Shown here: in pieces, positions 7,520-16,329 of the stretch
Layout: every line of letters starts with the position of its first letter
Numbering within the stretch: position 1 is the first letter of the stretch
From: JANQKX01 sp039028695
GTDB lineage: Bacteria; Pseudomonadota; Alphaproteobacteria; Kiloniellales; Kiloniellaceae
Length of the DNA stretch: 28,043 bases
Assembly (NCBI GenBank): GCA_039028695.1
Contig: JBCCHN010000062.1
Location: forward strand, 1 to 28,043
Direction of reading: 5' to 3'
The notes under the pieces: generated by a model
Databases searched by the model: none
What the model saw: only the letters and a program-made list of their open reading frames with translations
What the model was told of the DNA's origin: nothing
Translations under genes and position numbers: made by a program

Positions 7520-10498
7520 ATGAATTTTTCTATTTTAAGTAGTTCATTTCAAAATCTGGGAGATCCCACCTTTTGGACCTTGCGCAAGGTATTGATTGCC
7601 TTGGCGCTTTTTTTATCCGTTGGCGCGGTCATTAACCAAATTTGGGTGACACAGGCTTTTCAGACTTTTGCGCTGGAAACCTTCAGGGACTCGGCCCGCA
7701 AGACTGTAAGGGAGATGATTCAGGAGCGCATCAATCTTGGTTATGAGGAGAGAATCTCGGGATTTGCACGAAACTTCGGAAGAAACGAAATTCTCTTAGA
7801 GGCACTGGAGGAGGGAAATGTTGACCGTATTCGAGCTATTGCCGACGTCATCCATGCCATGCCGGAGTTCAGCGAGCCAAAGTTAAAACTCCTGAATGTA
7901 GGCATATTCGAGGATGATTGGATGCCATTGGCTTTTTCAGAAGCCGAGGGGGGAAGCAGCGATACCATCGTAACTTCTCCAGAACGGCTAGCCTTCTTGA
8001 AAGCCCGAACCAATGCGGAGGCAAGAAAAATCCAGGGATACTCTTGGCGAAATAGCCAAGGCCGACCCCTTCACAGCCTCATCGTTCCCATCGGTGGCTT
8101 CAACCGCAAGGGTTTTGCCGAATTTGTCGTCGATCCCAAATCCCTTTTTATCGGCTTGGGCTCCCAACTCAGTGGCGTCTTGGTGATACGCGATTCAAAG
8201 GGCGAAAGAATTTTGACGGACCGTCCGGGACGCACTCTGCCGCCGGTTCAATCACAATTACCCAGATCTCCCCGTTACCCAGGGGCAAGTGGTGATCAAA
8301 CGCACCATGGAGAGCGGGGAACGATCCCCAACAGCGTGATCGTTGAAATTGAGGACCTCATGGGTCAGCCCTGGGCAACAGCTGAATTGACCTCGGACGT
8401 GCGAAAGTTCACAAATAAGGTGTCCTCGCTGCGAAACTTGGCCCTTCAGTTTATCGTTTGTGCGTTGCTATTCGCATGGTTGTTGGGCGCGCTTTTCCTA
8501 AGGGCGGCTCTCTTCCGCAAGCTTCGACATTTTGCCGCTGCCATGTTCCAGATCAGCCGCGAGCAAACGGATATTCGCATCCCCAAAACCGGCAAAGACG
8601 AATTTCGGATAATGTCCAATGCCCTGGTGTCCCTTCGTGACCAGACCAAGGCCGCCATTGCCTCCCGCCATGAACTGGCCATCGCCCGGGATCAGGCCGA
8701 GTCCGCCAATACGGCTAAATCGGAGTTTTTGGCCACGATGAGCCATGAAATCCGCACGCCCATGAATGGTGTCCTGGGGATGATCCGCCTTTTGTTAGAT
8801 TCCGACCTGAGCGAAACTCAGCGCCTCCAGGCCAAAACAGCGGAACACTCCGGCCAGGCTTTGCTGAATATTATCGACGATATCTTGGATCTCTCCAAGA
8901 TTGAAGCGGCCAAGCTGAACTTGGAATCCATCGACTTTAACTTGGCGGATGAAATCGAATCTGTGGTCCAATTATTAGCGGTTCGCTCCGAAATCAAAGG
9001 GATTGAATTGGCGTCTCATATTGCCGCGGATGTCCCTGAAACCTTGTCCGGGGATCCGGTACGCTTGCGGCAAATTCTGATCAACTTGATGGGCAATGCG
9101 ATCAAATTCACCAGCCATGGCGGTGTCTATCTTCAGATCTCCGCACTGGAGGCGGAGGGTCAGCGGTATTTGAAGTTTTGCGTTTCCGATACAGGCATAG
9201 GGATTGCGAAGACGGCTCAATCCACTCTTTTCGATCGCTTCACGCAAGAAGACGGCTCAACCACCCGTCGATTTGGTGGCACTGGTTTAGGTCTAGCCAT
9301 CGTCAAAGAACTGAGCGACTTGATGGGCGGGCAGGTCGGTTTGGAAAGTCATCCCGGTCGAGGCAGTAAATTCTGGACGATCCTTCCCTTTTCCGGACCG
9401 GAAAGTTCAGCTCAAATCAAAAAGGAAAAAACGAGTGGGGAGAAAGACCCCATTGGGCCAGGTAGCCGAGTCTTGTTTTTGTGCAACAATAATATTCTCT
9501 CTAGTGCGGTTGCTGCGCATCTGTCAGACAGAGGTGCGACTTATGAGCGTGCCAGGCATTTTCAGGAGGCCCTGCGACGCATAGTTACGCCTGAACGAAA
9601 TGCTTCATTCGACATAATACTTGTGGTTCAAGAACATGAACGAAGTCATTGGCGGCAGGTTCCCGAGGCAATGGCCCAACGGGTCGAGGGTGCCGGATTG
9701 GCAAAATCGCCGACAGTCATTCTGGTGACCACCGTCACCTCGCCAGTGTCCGCCGCCCAGGCGAACACTTTAGGATTTGACGGGGTGATTTCCCGACCGA
9801 TTGAGAACAACTCGTTCAGTCGTTCGGTAAGCCTGGGTTTTGGCCCACCGGCTGCGCTGCCCACATACACGGCACAGACCCATCTTATGGCGGACCAAGA
9901 GTACTTGGGGGCAAAAATCTTGGTGGTTGATGACAACCATGTCAATCAGCTCTTGGTACAGGCCCTCTTGGCCAAGATCAATCTTGCGGCCGATGTAGCC
10001 GGCAATGGCGCGGATGCCCTAAAAGCTTTGGCGAGAAATCCCTATGATCTCATCCTCATGGACGTTCAAATGCCGGAGATGGACGGCATCGAGACCACTC
10101 GTAGAGTGCGGATGATGGAAGGGGCCGTTGCCTCCATCCCGGTTATCGCCATGACGGCCAATGCGCTGCGGGGCGACCGGGAATCTTGCCTGGCCGCTGG
10201 TATGGATGATTACCTCTCTAAGCCCATCGACGAGCACGCATTCTTCTCCAAAATCGATTACTGGATAACCCTGTCGCAGCGGCCTTTGACGGACGTCCGT
10301 CCTCCACCCCAGGCTATGGGCACAACATTTGACGAAGCGGCGAACAACGCAAGAATTCCGCCGGACGGCGAGGTTCACGACAATCTTATGCGCCTTATTA
10401 AATCCATTGACGCGGCTGCTCCCTGCAAAGCCAGTCCACCGGACCAAGGCGCGCAGAGTGAGACCGCGAGCCTTCCGCCCAAAGCATCGTCAAGGTGA
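7520..10498 (+). CDS. Hybrid sensor histidine kinase with two receiver domains
   Basis: This 992-residue inner-membrane kinase has a TM helix at about 23-42, a periplasmic sensor region at 43-305 with no recognisable named domain, and TM2 at about 308-332. A HAMP-like linker to ~385 is followed by HisKA with MSHEIRTPMNGVLGM (phospho-His409). The ATPase domain shows the N box GNAIKFT (Asn526), DTGIG (557-561) and GGTGLGL (586-592). Receiver 1 (about 649-775) is degenerate: the acidic pocket reads LCNNN, the phospho-acceptor position is Gln704, and the usual Lys is Arg759. Receiver 2 (799-915) is intact, with Asp804/805, Asp848 in LMDVQMPEMDG, Thr879 and Lys901. No Hpt domain follows; the last ~75 residues are low-complexity. 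No partner response regulator is adjacent, so it is an orphan and needs an Hpt or regulator elsewhere. The ribosome site is weak. Confidence 0.95.
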   Translation: MNFSILSSSFQNLGDPTFWTLRKVLIALALFLSVGAVINQIWVTQAFQTFALETFRDSARKTVREMIQERINLGYEERISGFARNFGRNEILLEALEEGNVDRIRAIADVIHAMPEFSEPKLKLLNVGIFEDDWMPLAFSEAEGGSSDTIVTSPERLAFLKARTNAEARKIQGYSWRNSQGRPLHSLIVPIGGFNRKGFAEFVVDPKSLFIGLGSQLSGVLVIRDSKGERILTDRPGRTLPPVQSQLPRSPRYPGASGDQTHHGERGTIPNSVIVEIEDLMGQPWATAELTSDVRKFTNKVSSLRNLALQFIVCALLFAWLLGALFLRAALFRKLRHFAAAMFQISREQTDIRIPKTGKDEFRIMSNALVSLRDQTKAAIASRHELAIARDQAESANTAKSEFLATMSHEIRTPMNGVLGMIRLLLDSDLSETQRLQAKTAEHSGQALLNIIDDILDLSKIEAAKLNLESIDFNLADEIESVVQLLAVRSEIKGIELASHIAADVPETLSGDPVRLRQILINLMGNAIKFTSHGGVYLQISALEAEGQRYLKFCVSDTGIGIAKTAQSTLFDRFTQEDGSTTRRFGGTGLGLAIVKELSDLMGGQVGLESHPGRGSKFWTILPFSGPESSAQIKKEKTSGEKDPIGPGSRVLFLCNNNILSSAVAAHLSDRGATYERARHFQEALRRIVTPERNASFDIILVVQEHERSHWRQVPEAMAQRVEGAGLAKSPTVILVTTVTSPVSAAQANTLGFDGVISRPIENNSFSRSVSLGFGPPAALPTYTAQTHLMADQEYLGAKILVVDDNHVNQLLVQALLAKINLAADVAGNGADALKALARNPYDLILMDVQMPEMDGIETTRRVRMMEGAVASIPVIAMTANALRGDRESCLAAGMDDYLSKPIDEHAFFSKIDYWITLSQRPLTDVRPPPQAMGTTFDEAANNARIPPDGEVHDNLMRLIKSIDAAAPCKASPPDQGAQSETASLPPKASSR

Positions 10499-10546
10499 CG
10501 GGGAACGGCCCAACAACAATCTTAATTTTTTGCGTTTTTTTGGTCT

Positions 10547-10726
10547 CTAAAAGCGGCTGATCATGGCTTGCACGGCGGTTGCCGGCCAAGCCGTGCCGGC
10601 CCAGACCGCATCGGCTATCTGCCAAATCGATACTTTCAGCTGTACAGAGTCTTCTAAAAGGGGAGCGGCATAAATTACTACGCCCGCTAAATATATGATA
10701 CCCAGTCCCAATAGATAGGGCTTCAT
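10547..10726 (-). CDS. Small 59-residue membrane protein
   Basis: A short reading frame on the minus strand starts at the ATG at 10726. It has a good ribosome site (GAGGAT, 7 bases upstream) and ends at a TAG 49 bases from the convergent kinase stop. The protein begins MKPYLLGLGIIYLAGVVIYA, one membrane helix at about residues 4-21. It then has an amphipathic segment (VQLKVSIWQIADAVWAG) and the end PATAVQAMISRF. The composition and the start signal argue for a real gene. I recognise no named family. It is divergent from the phosphoesterase gene, with 218 bases between them. Confidence 0.6.
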   Translation of the reverse strand: MKPYLLGLGIIYLAGVVIYAAPLLEDSVQLKVSIWQIADAVWAGTAWPATAVQAMISRF

Positions 10727-10944
10727 TTTCAGATCCTCGCACGGTTAACTGTTTCAACTTTATGCGCAAACTGGTTAAGGTCTTATTAGTTTTCCTTAAA
10801 GTTTGACTTAACTATTGGGCAGGCAGATTTTGCTATCAATGCGGAAAGGGGACGCCGGGTGGAAATAATCGATGGGTCCGGGTCCCAGTATTAAGGATTC
10901 AATACGGGTTCCTTTAAAACATCACGAATTGGGAGGTCCTAAAA

Positions 10945-12633
10945 ATGAGCATCGGGTCCTACGCAAAGAATCTTTCGCGCGCTGGACAGATCGTTACCTT
11001 TGCGACTCTCTTTAATTTCACGGTTTCTATAGCATGGGCAACAGAGGCCGTTTTCGTTTCCGGCACAGTATTTCAGGACGACAATGGTGATGGAAAACGA
11101 GACTCAACAGAGCCGGGATTGGCCGAAGTATCCGTGTCCAATGGGATAGAGATCACTTTCACCAACCAAGAGGGACACTACGAGCTGCCGGTGAATGCCG
11201 GTCAAGCCATTTTCGTGATTAAACCTCGAAATTACCGTTTTCACCGACGCCCGGACGGTCAGCCAGACTTCTACGAGATTTATGCACCGGACGGCTCACC
11301 GGATCATCTGTCCTTACGATATCCCGGTTTATTACCCAGCGGTCATGAAACGAACTCTATTGACTTTGCTCTGATTGAAAGTCCCGAGCCCGATAGTTTT
11401 AGCGCCGCCGTTCTTGCTGACACTCAGGTCCAAAGCGATAGCGAGCTCACTTATTTGCGTGAGGACATTATCACCGAGTTGATGGAGGTCGACGCGGCTT
11501 TTGCGATCATCGCCGGCGACCTGGTCTTTGATAACTTGGCGTTGCTTCCACGCCTGAATCGACTCTTTGGGCGCCTTGACTATCCGTGGTACGCGGTGCC
11601 TGGCAATCACGATGTAAATTTCCAAGCACCGGATGACGCCTTCTCTTTGGAGACATACAAATCCTTTTATGGTCCGCCCTATTACTCATTCAATGTAGGG
11701 CCGGCTCACTTCGTGGTTCTTGACAGCGTTTCCTACTTGGGCCCCGAGGGCCGCATTCTGGAGGCGACGCCCGGAGAGGATCCGAGAACCATCCTTTATG
11801 AGGGTCGGTTGAGTCAGAACCAGCTAACTTGGCTAGCGGCCGATTTAGCAACGGTGCCAAAGGATCAGTTGGTGGTCGTTGTTATGCACATTCCAGTGGC
11901 GGGCAGGGACAATCCGGAGCTCTCTGTGTTGAACGGATCCGAACTGCTCGCCCTACTAGAGCGACAAGAGCACCTGCTCATCCTGTCGGGTCATTTGCAC
12001 CGTGCATCCCATCATTATCACCCGCGCAGTGAAACGGCGGGCTCGACGCGCCCTGTCCACGAACATGTGCTGGGGGCGGCTTCCGGCGGCTGGTGGGGCG
12101 GACCTTTGGACGCGGACGGCATTGCCATCGCCCGGCAAAGCGACGGTACACCAAATGGGTATTATCTCCTTACCGTGACCGGCAATGATGCGAAGATGCG
12201 GTTCAAAGCGGCGCGTCGGCCTGCCGATCATCAGATGCGGGTTCATATCCTTCCCGTCCACGGCGCCAAATCCACCGGGGCCGAACTCAATCGCCTGGTC
12301 AGTGCCCCGATCCCCGTGGAACAGCTTCCGGCCATGGAAATTGTCGTGAACTTCTTTGAAAGCGGGCCGAAGAGCGAGGTTCATTTTGCTCTTGAAGAGC
12401 ATGAGCCCATACTCATGACGCGAAGCCCGCGCAAGGACCCGGCCCAGCGCTACCTGGAAAATCTGCAGAGAGACCGGCGGTTGCTCTGGCCCAAGCCAAA
12501 AGACAGCAATAAAATCTGGGTCGCCCCTTTGCCGCGAGACTTGGATCCTGGCCTTCACCGGTTAACCGTCGAGGCCACCGACGATTACGGGCAGCAGCAT
12601 GCAAAAACCCTGCTCTTTGAGGTGGCGCCATAA
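10945..12633 (+). CDS. Secreted calcineurin-like metallophosphoesterase
   Basis: This 562-residue exported protein has a strong ribosome site (GGGAGG, 8 bases before the ATG). A signal peptide spans residues 1-32 with likely cleavage after SIAWA. Residues 36-145 form an SdrD_B/MetallophosN-like beta domain with a calcium-loop signature DDNGDGKRD (45-53). The catalytic core (~150-360) shows ADTQ (Asp159), AGDL (Asp192), GNHD (220-223), MHIP (His315) and SGHLH (His350, His352), the two-metal site of the family. The first motif is DxQ instead of the usual DxH, as in many MetallophosN/C proteins. The C-terminal ~140 residues resemble the MetallophosC beta domain. It acts outside the cytoplasm on an unknown phosphoester. 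It stands alone, with no phosphate-transport genes beside it. Confidence 0.92.
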   Translation: MSIGSYAKNLSRAGQIVTFATLFNFTVSIAWATEAVFVSGTVFQDDNGDGKRDSTEPGLAEVSVSNGIEITFTNQEGHYELPVNAGQAIFVIKPRNYRFHRRPDGQPDFYEIYAPDGSPDHLSLRYPGLLPSGHETNSIDFALIESPEPDSFSAAVLADTQVQSDSELTYLREDIITELMEVDAAFAIIAGDLVFDNLALLPRLNRLFGRLDYPWYAVPGNHDVNFQAPDDAFSLETYKSFYGPPYYSFNVGPAHFVVLDSVSYLGPEGRILEATPGEDPRTILYEGRLSQNQLTWLAADLATVPKDQLVVVVMHIPVAGRDNPELSVLNGSELLALLERQEHLLILSGHLHRASHHYHPRSETAGSTRPVHEHVLGAASGGWWGGPLDADGIAIARQSDGTPNGYYLLTVTGNDAKMRFKAARRPADHQMRVHILPVHGAKSTGAELNRLVSAPIPVEQLPAMEIVVNFFESGPKSEVHFALEEHEPILMTRSPRKDPAQRYLENLQRDRRLLWPKPKDSNKIWVAPLPRDLDPGLHRLTVEATDDYGQQHAKTLLFEVAP

Positions 12634-12724
12634 ACGCGAATAGCGCCAATAACACGATCCAAATACAACAAGGCGACCGTCGCGTCGGCCGCACTTATCG
12701 CCTGTTCGCTTATTGTTTGCTCGC

Positions 12725-13315
12725 TTAGTGCCCTTTGGGCAGGCGTTGTAGGGCGGTCTCGGCCAAGCGGGCTATATCGCTGGAAAGTTTGCTGATAACC
12801 TGATCTTTTGCCGCACAACTCGCTTCACGCTCTTTGATCAATTCTCGCAAAAATGCGATCTCGGCCCTGAGGGCAGCGAGTGTGGCGCGCATCCCAGGCG
12901 CCTCTTGCGCGTCTTGGTTCTCTGTGCCGGTTCCTTTCCTTTGCTCCGGCGGGCCATTCGGTAGCTGGCTTTCGGAGCCTGTCGGTTCTCTATCACCCAG
13001 GGCAAAGGCGGCTCGGGACTGCCAAGGCGAAGACATCTCGGCGACATCTTGAGCTTTTGCGGAATCATCATCGGGATCTTCCATTAGATCCAAGCCGGCT
13101 GAAATTTCCGACTGAGCCAGACGCCATTTCCCGGCCTCATCCCGTTCACCCTGCATTAGTCCAGACTCTAACGCCCAGCGCAGAAAACTCGCCTCCAGTC
13201 CCAACATTTGGGCGGCTCTATCGAGGCTAATCCACTGCTCTTCGACGTGAGAATCCGATTGGCTTTTGGACAAGAAAGGAAGCTCCGACTCGATTGCTTG
13301 AGGCAAAGCTAACAC
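12725..13315 (-). CDS. Hypothetical HTH plus coiled-coil protein
   Basis: This 196-residue protein of unknown function starts at a GTG at 13315; no good ribosome site is visible, and a start further in is possible. Residues 25-75 (EEQWISLDRAAQMLGLEASF onward) resemble a MerR/excisionase-type winged helix used for DNA binding or protein recognition. The middle (80-135) is low-complexity and acidic to polar. Residues 143-190 are a strong heptad coiled coil (LAALRAEIAFLRELIKEREA), likely for dimerisation. This layout, an HTH-like head and a coiled-coil tail, also occurs in small cytoskeletal or segregation-associated proteins, but no function can be given. The gene lies 58 bases downstream of the secreted-protein gene on the same strand, so the two may be co-transcribed. 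Confidence 0.7.
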   Translation of the reverse strand: MLALPQAIESELPFLSKSQSDSHVEEQWISLDRAAQMLGLEASFLRWALESGLMQGERDEAGKWRLAQSEISAGLDLMEDPDDDSAKAQDVAEMSSPWQSRAAFALGDREPTGSESQLPNGPPEQRKGTGTENQDAQEAPGMRATLAALRAEIAFLRELIKEREASCAAKDQVISKLSSDIARLAETALQRLPKGH

Positions 13316-13373
13316 ATTCGGCAGAGAGGGTATCAGTAAAATTAGGACTCGCCGCGATCATACCCGCGGCGGC

Positions 13374-13886
13374 CTATTCGAAACGCTGTAAAGGATAGAC
13401 GCGACACCGGCTATTACTCTGATTTCGAATCACGTAAAGGCGATTGAATTCACTCAATTGACCCGGATCGCGCAAACTCCAATGCCCTCCAATGGCGGCG
13501 CCGTAAACGCCTCCCTTCAAGCGCACAATAAACCGTTGATCTAGTGCCTGGGCGAAGCGGCCCCGCCGGCAGGCGCTGGACAAACTGTTGTCGCTTGGAA
13601 AAGAAGCCAAAGTCATGCTGCGGTCCTGGAAGAGAACTCGTGATCCTTTTTCCGCGTTGGCGGGGCGTTGATGTGTTCTGGCTTTCGGGAGTCCAGGAGT
13701 TGGCTGTTCTTGATAAACACCCTTATGGGCCGGATCGGTGCGCTTAAGCTCCAGCCCCAAGGAAGGAGAAGCCCATGCGATCAAAAAACCGAGAATAAGT
13801 GCGCGAACACTGGATTTCCCAAAAGCAGAGAAATAATGGTGAATCCGATGACATGGATGATCTAAAGGCGTAATGAACCCTGACAT
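13374..13886 (-). CDS. Hypothetical exported protein
   Basis: This is 170 residues from the ATG at 13886. The frame is open further upstream, but this start places the hydrophobic segment ALILGFLIAWASPSLG at residues 29-44, where a signal peptide would end near SLG. The start is moderately sure because no clear ribosome site is visible. The mature part is basic. A conserved-looking C-terminal block runs FIVRLKGGVYGAAIGGHWSL, then RDPGQLSEFN and SRCRVYPL. Two cysteines, in SACRRG and SRCRV, could form a disulfide in the periplasm. I do not recognise the family. It is followed on the same strand by the HTH/coiled-coil gene after 58 bases. Confidence 0.6.
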   Translation of the reverse strand: MSGFITPLDHPCHRIHHYFSAFGKSSVRALILGFLIAWASPSLGLELKRTDPAHKGVYQEQPTPGLPKARTHQRPANAEKGSRVLFQDRSMTLASFPSDNSLSSACRRGRFAQALDQRFIVRLKGGVYGAAIGGHWSLRDPGQLSEFNRLYVIRNQSNSRCRVYPLQRFE

Positions 13887-14008
13887 TATCACACTATAAG
13901 GAGAGAAGGTTAACAGGCTTCCTTTTAGGTCGACTCTCGCCGAATTTGCCGAATTCATTGAAAATTTCGCCTCAACGCGGCGCAAATCCCTGGAAAATGC
14001 CCGGAATG

Positions 14009-14023
14009 CTAACCGGTCGTTAA
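14009..14023 (+). promoter_or_regulatory. CTAA-N7-TTAA, CtrA-box-like (one mismatch)
   Basis: This site matches the CtrA consensus TTAA-N7-TTAA with one mismatch, in the divergent gap between 13886 and 14076. It lies 53 bases before the small gene at 14076. A one-mismatch match in TTAA-rich spacer DNA is weak evidence on its own. Confidence 0.25.
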
Positions 14024-14075
14024 CTTCATGACGGCACCTTAAGCCCCAGCGTTTGTTCGCCAGGGAAAAAGTAAG

Positions 14076-14294
14076 ATGTCTAAGGAAAATGAGTTTGATG
14101 CGGCCTCTTGGATTGTCGACGCTTTTCGCGCCGGCATTTTTCCGCGGGTCAGCGCCAGTGGCGACCTGTCGCTTAATGTGGTGGATGCATCACCCGAGGA
14201 TACTCAAGAGCTGCTCAACCGGCTCAGCGGCCATTCCGAAGATGTCATTTTGCAGATGCCCAAGCCGGATAGCGACCATCCCTACCTCAACTAA
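14076..14294 (+). CDS. Small acidic hypothetical protein (72 aa)
   Basis: This 72-residue soluble protein begins MSKENEFDAASWIVDAFRAG and is acidic, with a likely amphipathic N-terminal helix. No signal peptide, TM helix or known motif is seen. A modest AGGGA lies 9 bases before the ATG. Third-position base use resembles the neighbouring genes, and the frame fills its own gap between genes on the other strand, so I take it as real. The function is unknown. It is convergent with the methyltransferase gene, 69 bases away. Confidence 0.6.
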   Translation: MSKENEFDAASWIVDAFRAGIFPRVSASGDLSLNVVDASPEDTQELLNRLSGHSEDVILQMPKPDSDHPYLN

Positions 14295-14363
14295 GGAAAC
14301 AAAAAGGCCTCGATCCAGGGACAAGTTTTAATGCCAATACCCTCTCGGGCAGCCACTGCAAAA

Positions 14364-15131
14364 TTATTTGTAGACAATTAGAAAAAGCCGCTTGAATGCA
14401 AAGGGCGTTACCCCGCTAGAAAGGGTCGGATAGGCCCGTTTAAGCGCAGCCCCGCAGTCCGCCTCAAATTGCACGCGAGCGTCGTCACCAGGCAATGCGG
14501 CCAAAAGCGGGCGTAAGACGGTGCTTCGCACCCATTCCAAGACGGGGTCGGCGCCACTCAGTATGTGGTAATAGGTAGTCTCCCAAAAATCCACCCGCGC
14601 TGCCTTCGGCGCAAGAAGCTCCAGATAATCCTTCATGGGCAAGACCGCCGGCCAATTCATCTGATCTGCAAACAGCGCCGACCAGCGAGGGCTCTCCGCC
14701 AGATCCCGTAACACGCGATGGGACTGTGCATCAAAGTTGTTAGGGACCTGAACTGCTAATGCACCGCCGGGAGCAACTTGGGCAAGCAGATTCGAAAACA
14801 GGGCAGGGTGATCATTTATCCAATGGAGCGCCGCGTTGGAGTAAATCAAATCCAGGGGCTGCTCCGTATACCAGGTTTGGATATCGCCCATCCGCCACTC
14901 AATCTTCGGGTTTTCTCGCACCACCCGATCCATCATTCCGGCGGACCGATCGATTGCGACAATTCCCGCCTCCGGCCAGCGCTGCGATAGGGCCTGGGTT
15001 AAGGTTCCGGTGCCGCATCCCAAATCAACGATAGAATTCACGCCTTCCAAGGCAATTCGATTCATCAGATCGAGCCCGGGGCGAAGGCGTTCATCGCCAA
15101 ATCGAAGATAGTGATCTGGGTTCCAGTCCAT
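14364..15131 (-). CDS. tam: Class I SAM methyltransferase, trans-aconitate 2-methyltransferase-like
   Basis: This is 255 residues from the ATG at 15131, close to the ~252 of Escherichia coli Tam. An ATG nine codons earlier (15158) is possible, but Tam proteins begin with a W-N-P-x-x-Y-L-R-F pattern exactly here (DWNPDHYLRFGDERLRPG) and CAGG precedes this start. The SAM-binding motif I VDLGCGTGTL is at residues 35-44, motif II AIDRSAGMM follows, and then the Tam-typical YSNAALHWINDH. The C-terminal helical region is that of Tam. The enzyme would methylate trans-aconitate in the cytoplasm, a detoxification of a spontaneous by-product that inhibits aconitase. The specific substrate is inferred from the family. 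The gene is divergent from the DUF3126 gene. Confidence 0.85.
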   Translation of the reverse strand: MDWNPDHYLRFGDERLRPGLDLMNRIALEGVNSIVDLGCGTGTLTQALSQRWPEAGIVAIDRSAGMMDRVVRENPKIEWRMGDIQTWYTEQPLDLIYSNAALHWINDHPALFSNLLAQVAPGGALAVQVPNNFDAQSHRVLRDLAESPRWSALFADQMNWPAVLPMKDYLELLAPKAARVDFWETTYYHILSGADPVLEWVRSTVLRPLLAALPGDDARVQFEADCGAALKRAYPTLSSGVTPFAFKRLFLIVYK

Positions 15132-15290
15132 ATGCCAACCTGCCGCCCTGCCAGTCATCGGTCAAGAATTCCGAGCAATCCGAGCAGATCATCAAAGTTG
15201 TTTTCGAAAAAGTCCTCTAAGCATTGGACCCGACAAACGGACTTTGGTAAGGCTAGGGCCGATTTTGGACCTGTAGATCGGGAGTACGTC

Positions 15291-15500
15291 GTGGAGTCCA
15301 CGGAAATGGTGCGCGTGCAGCAGTATTTGCGCGATAAGTTTGGGACGGACCGAATTCAGTTGGTGCTGGCGAACCGGAAGGATAATTCGGCCGAGGTGCA
15401 TCTGAGCGGTGAATTCATTGGTGTTATTTTTCGTGACGAGGAAGACGGCGAACTGTCCTACGCCTTTCACATGGCGATCATGGAAGAGGATCTGAGTTAA
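15291..15500 (+). CDS. DUF3126 family protein
   Basis: This 69-residue protein has a GTG start at 15291, chosen because GGGAG lies 7 bases upstream; an ATG at 15306 is the alternative. The sequence VQQYLRDKFGTDRIQLVLAN, then DNSAEVHLSGEFIGVIFRDE and the ending MAIMEEDL, match the small alphaproteobacterial DUF3126 family in length and pattern. No function is known. The frame is open upstream to 15111, but that part has no conserved look and no ribosome site. It stands alone between Tam and a convergent hypothetical gene. Confidence 0.85.
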   Translation: MESTEMVRVQQYLRDKFGTDRIQLVLANRKDNSAEVHLSGEFIGVIFRDEEDGELSYAFHMAIMEEDLS

Positions 15501-15567
15501 CCCGGCAGACCGAGCCTATTTTTTTAGCTCCCGGACCTGGTACCGGCCAACTCGGATCTTTTGTCGT

Positions 15568-15605
15568 AGAGGGCCTCAACCCTGAAAGGGCGGGGCGGGC
15601 CCTCT
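15568..15605. terminator. Possible bidirectional terminator hairpin
   Basis: The arms AGAGGGCC (15568-15575) and GGCCCTCT (15598-15605) are perfectly complementary. An inner hairpin CCCT-GAA-AGGG lies at 15580-15590. The structure sits exactly between the convergent DUF3126 gene and the 15605 gene, and its right arm touches the stop codon of the latter. There is no T-run directly after the stem, so an intrinsic terminator is not certain. Confidence 0.5.
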
Positions 15606-16066
15606 TAGGCGATACCGTCTATGTCGATTTCCCGATCCAGGATCATCTGACGTAGTTTTTCCACGCCAAGGGTCAATTCCTCACAATGAAGGCGCAGCTT
15701 GCGCAACTCCACCTGTGCGGCGTGGTTGCTTTGCGCCTTTCGGGACATCTCGATCAGGGCTGCTAAATAGCGCCCTTTTGCCTTGGCGGCTTCGCGGACC
15801 AGCGCGTGAACCTCTGACGCTTTGACGGTTAATACCGCATCGGACACCTGCCGAAAGCTCTCCTGGCGCATAGCCCGTTCGATCTCGTCGGCAAAGGCGC
15901 CTGCCGAGGTTACATCTGGCAAGGTCTCTACCGGATTGATGAGGCGGTTTTCCTCATCCTCCAAAGGCACACCGACCGGCAGTTCTCCATTCTTTGACTT
16001 ACTGGAGAACAGCGTCTTAGGAAGAAAGCTAGGTACAGAGTCCAGGGTTAAATTGGTCAGCGACAT
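15605..16066 (-). CDS. Hypothetical helical protein (153 aa)
   Basis: The ATG at 16066 is preferred over upstream in-frame starts because AAGGAG lies 6 bases before it. The N-terminal half is polar with a short proline-rich part (LPVGVPLEDEENRLINPVE). Residues ~75-150 are predicted helical with heptads (VHALVREAAKAKGRYLAALI and LRKLRLHCEELTLGVEKLRQ), so a coiled-coil adaptor or chaperone-like role is possible. No signal peptide, TM helix or named motif is visible, and I do not recognise the family. It is read toward the convergent DUF3126 gene across the 15568-15605 hairpin. Confidence 0.7.
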   Translation of the reverse strand: MSLTNLTLDSVPSFLPKTLFSSKSKNGELPVGVPLEDEENRLINPVETLPDVTSAGAFADEIERAMRQESFRQVSDAVLTVKASEVHALVREAAKAKGRYLAALIEMSRKAQSNHAAQVELRKLRLHCEELTLGVEKLRQMILDREIDIDGIA

Positions 16067-16329
16067 GAAAAGCTCCTTACTTTGCTCACGATCAAAGCGC
16101 TGCAAGGAACGGGCCAATTATGAAGGCGCAAAATCGCTGATTTTCGCAGATCTTTTGCACAGAAGCTGCCCTAGCCTGGGAAAAAACTTCCCATCAACGA
16201 AAGATACACCGGGCCTGACGGCAAATCCTGCCCATCTTTGCGCCGCAAGGCGATCCCCGCACCGTTGGTTTCTTGCTCAATCCTGGGACAGCAAAATGGG
16301 ATTACCCACGATAAGCCGATCTAGATCGC

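Noticed and set aside
10398..10769. 123-codon minus-strand frame over the kinase end
   Set aside because: It overlaps the kinase C-terminus and the better-supported 59-residue gene in another frame, is Arg-rich and has no ribosome site.
11956..12558. 200-codon minus-strand frame inside the phosphoesterase gene
   Set aside because: The phosphoesterase has full catalytic motifs and a strong start; the opposite frame is its shadow.
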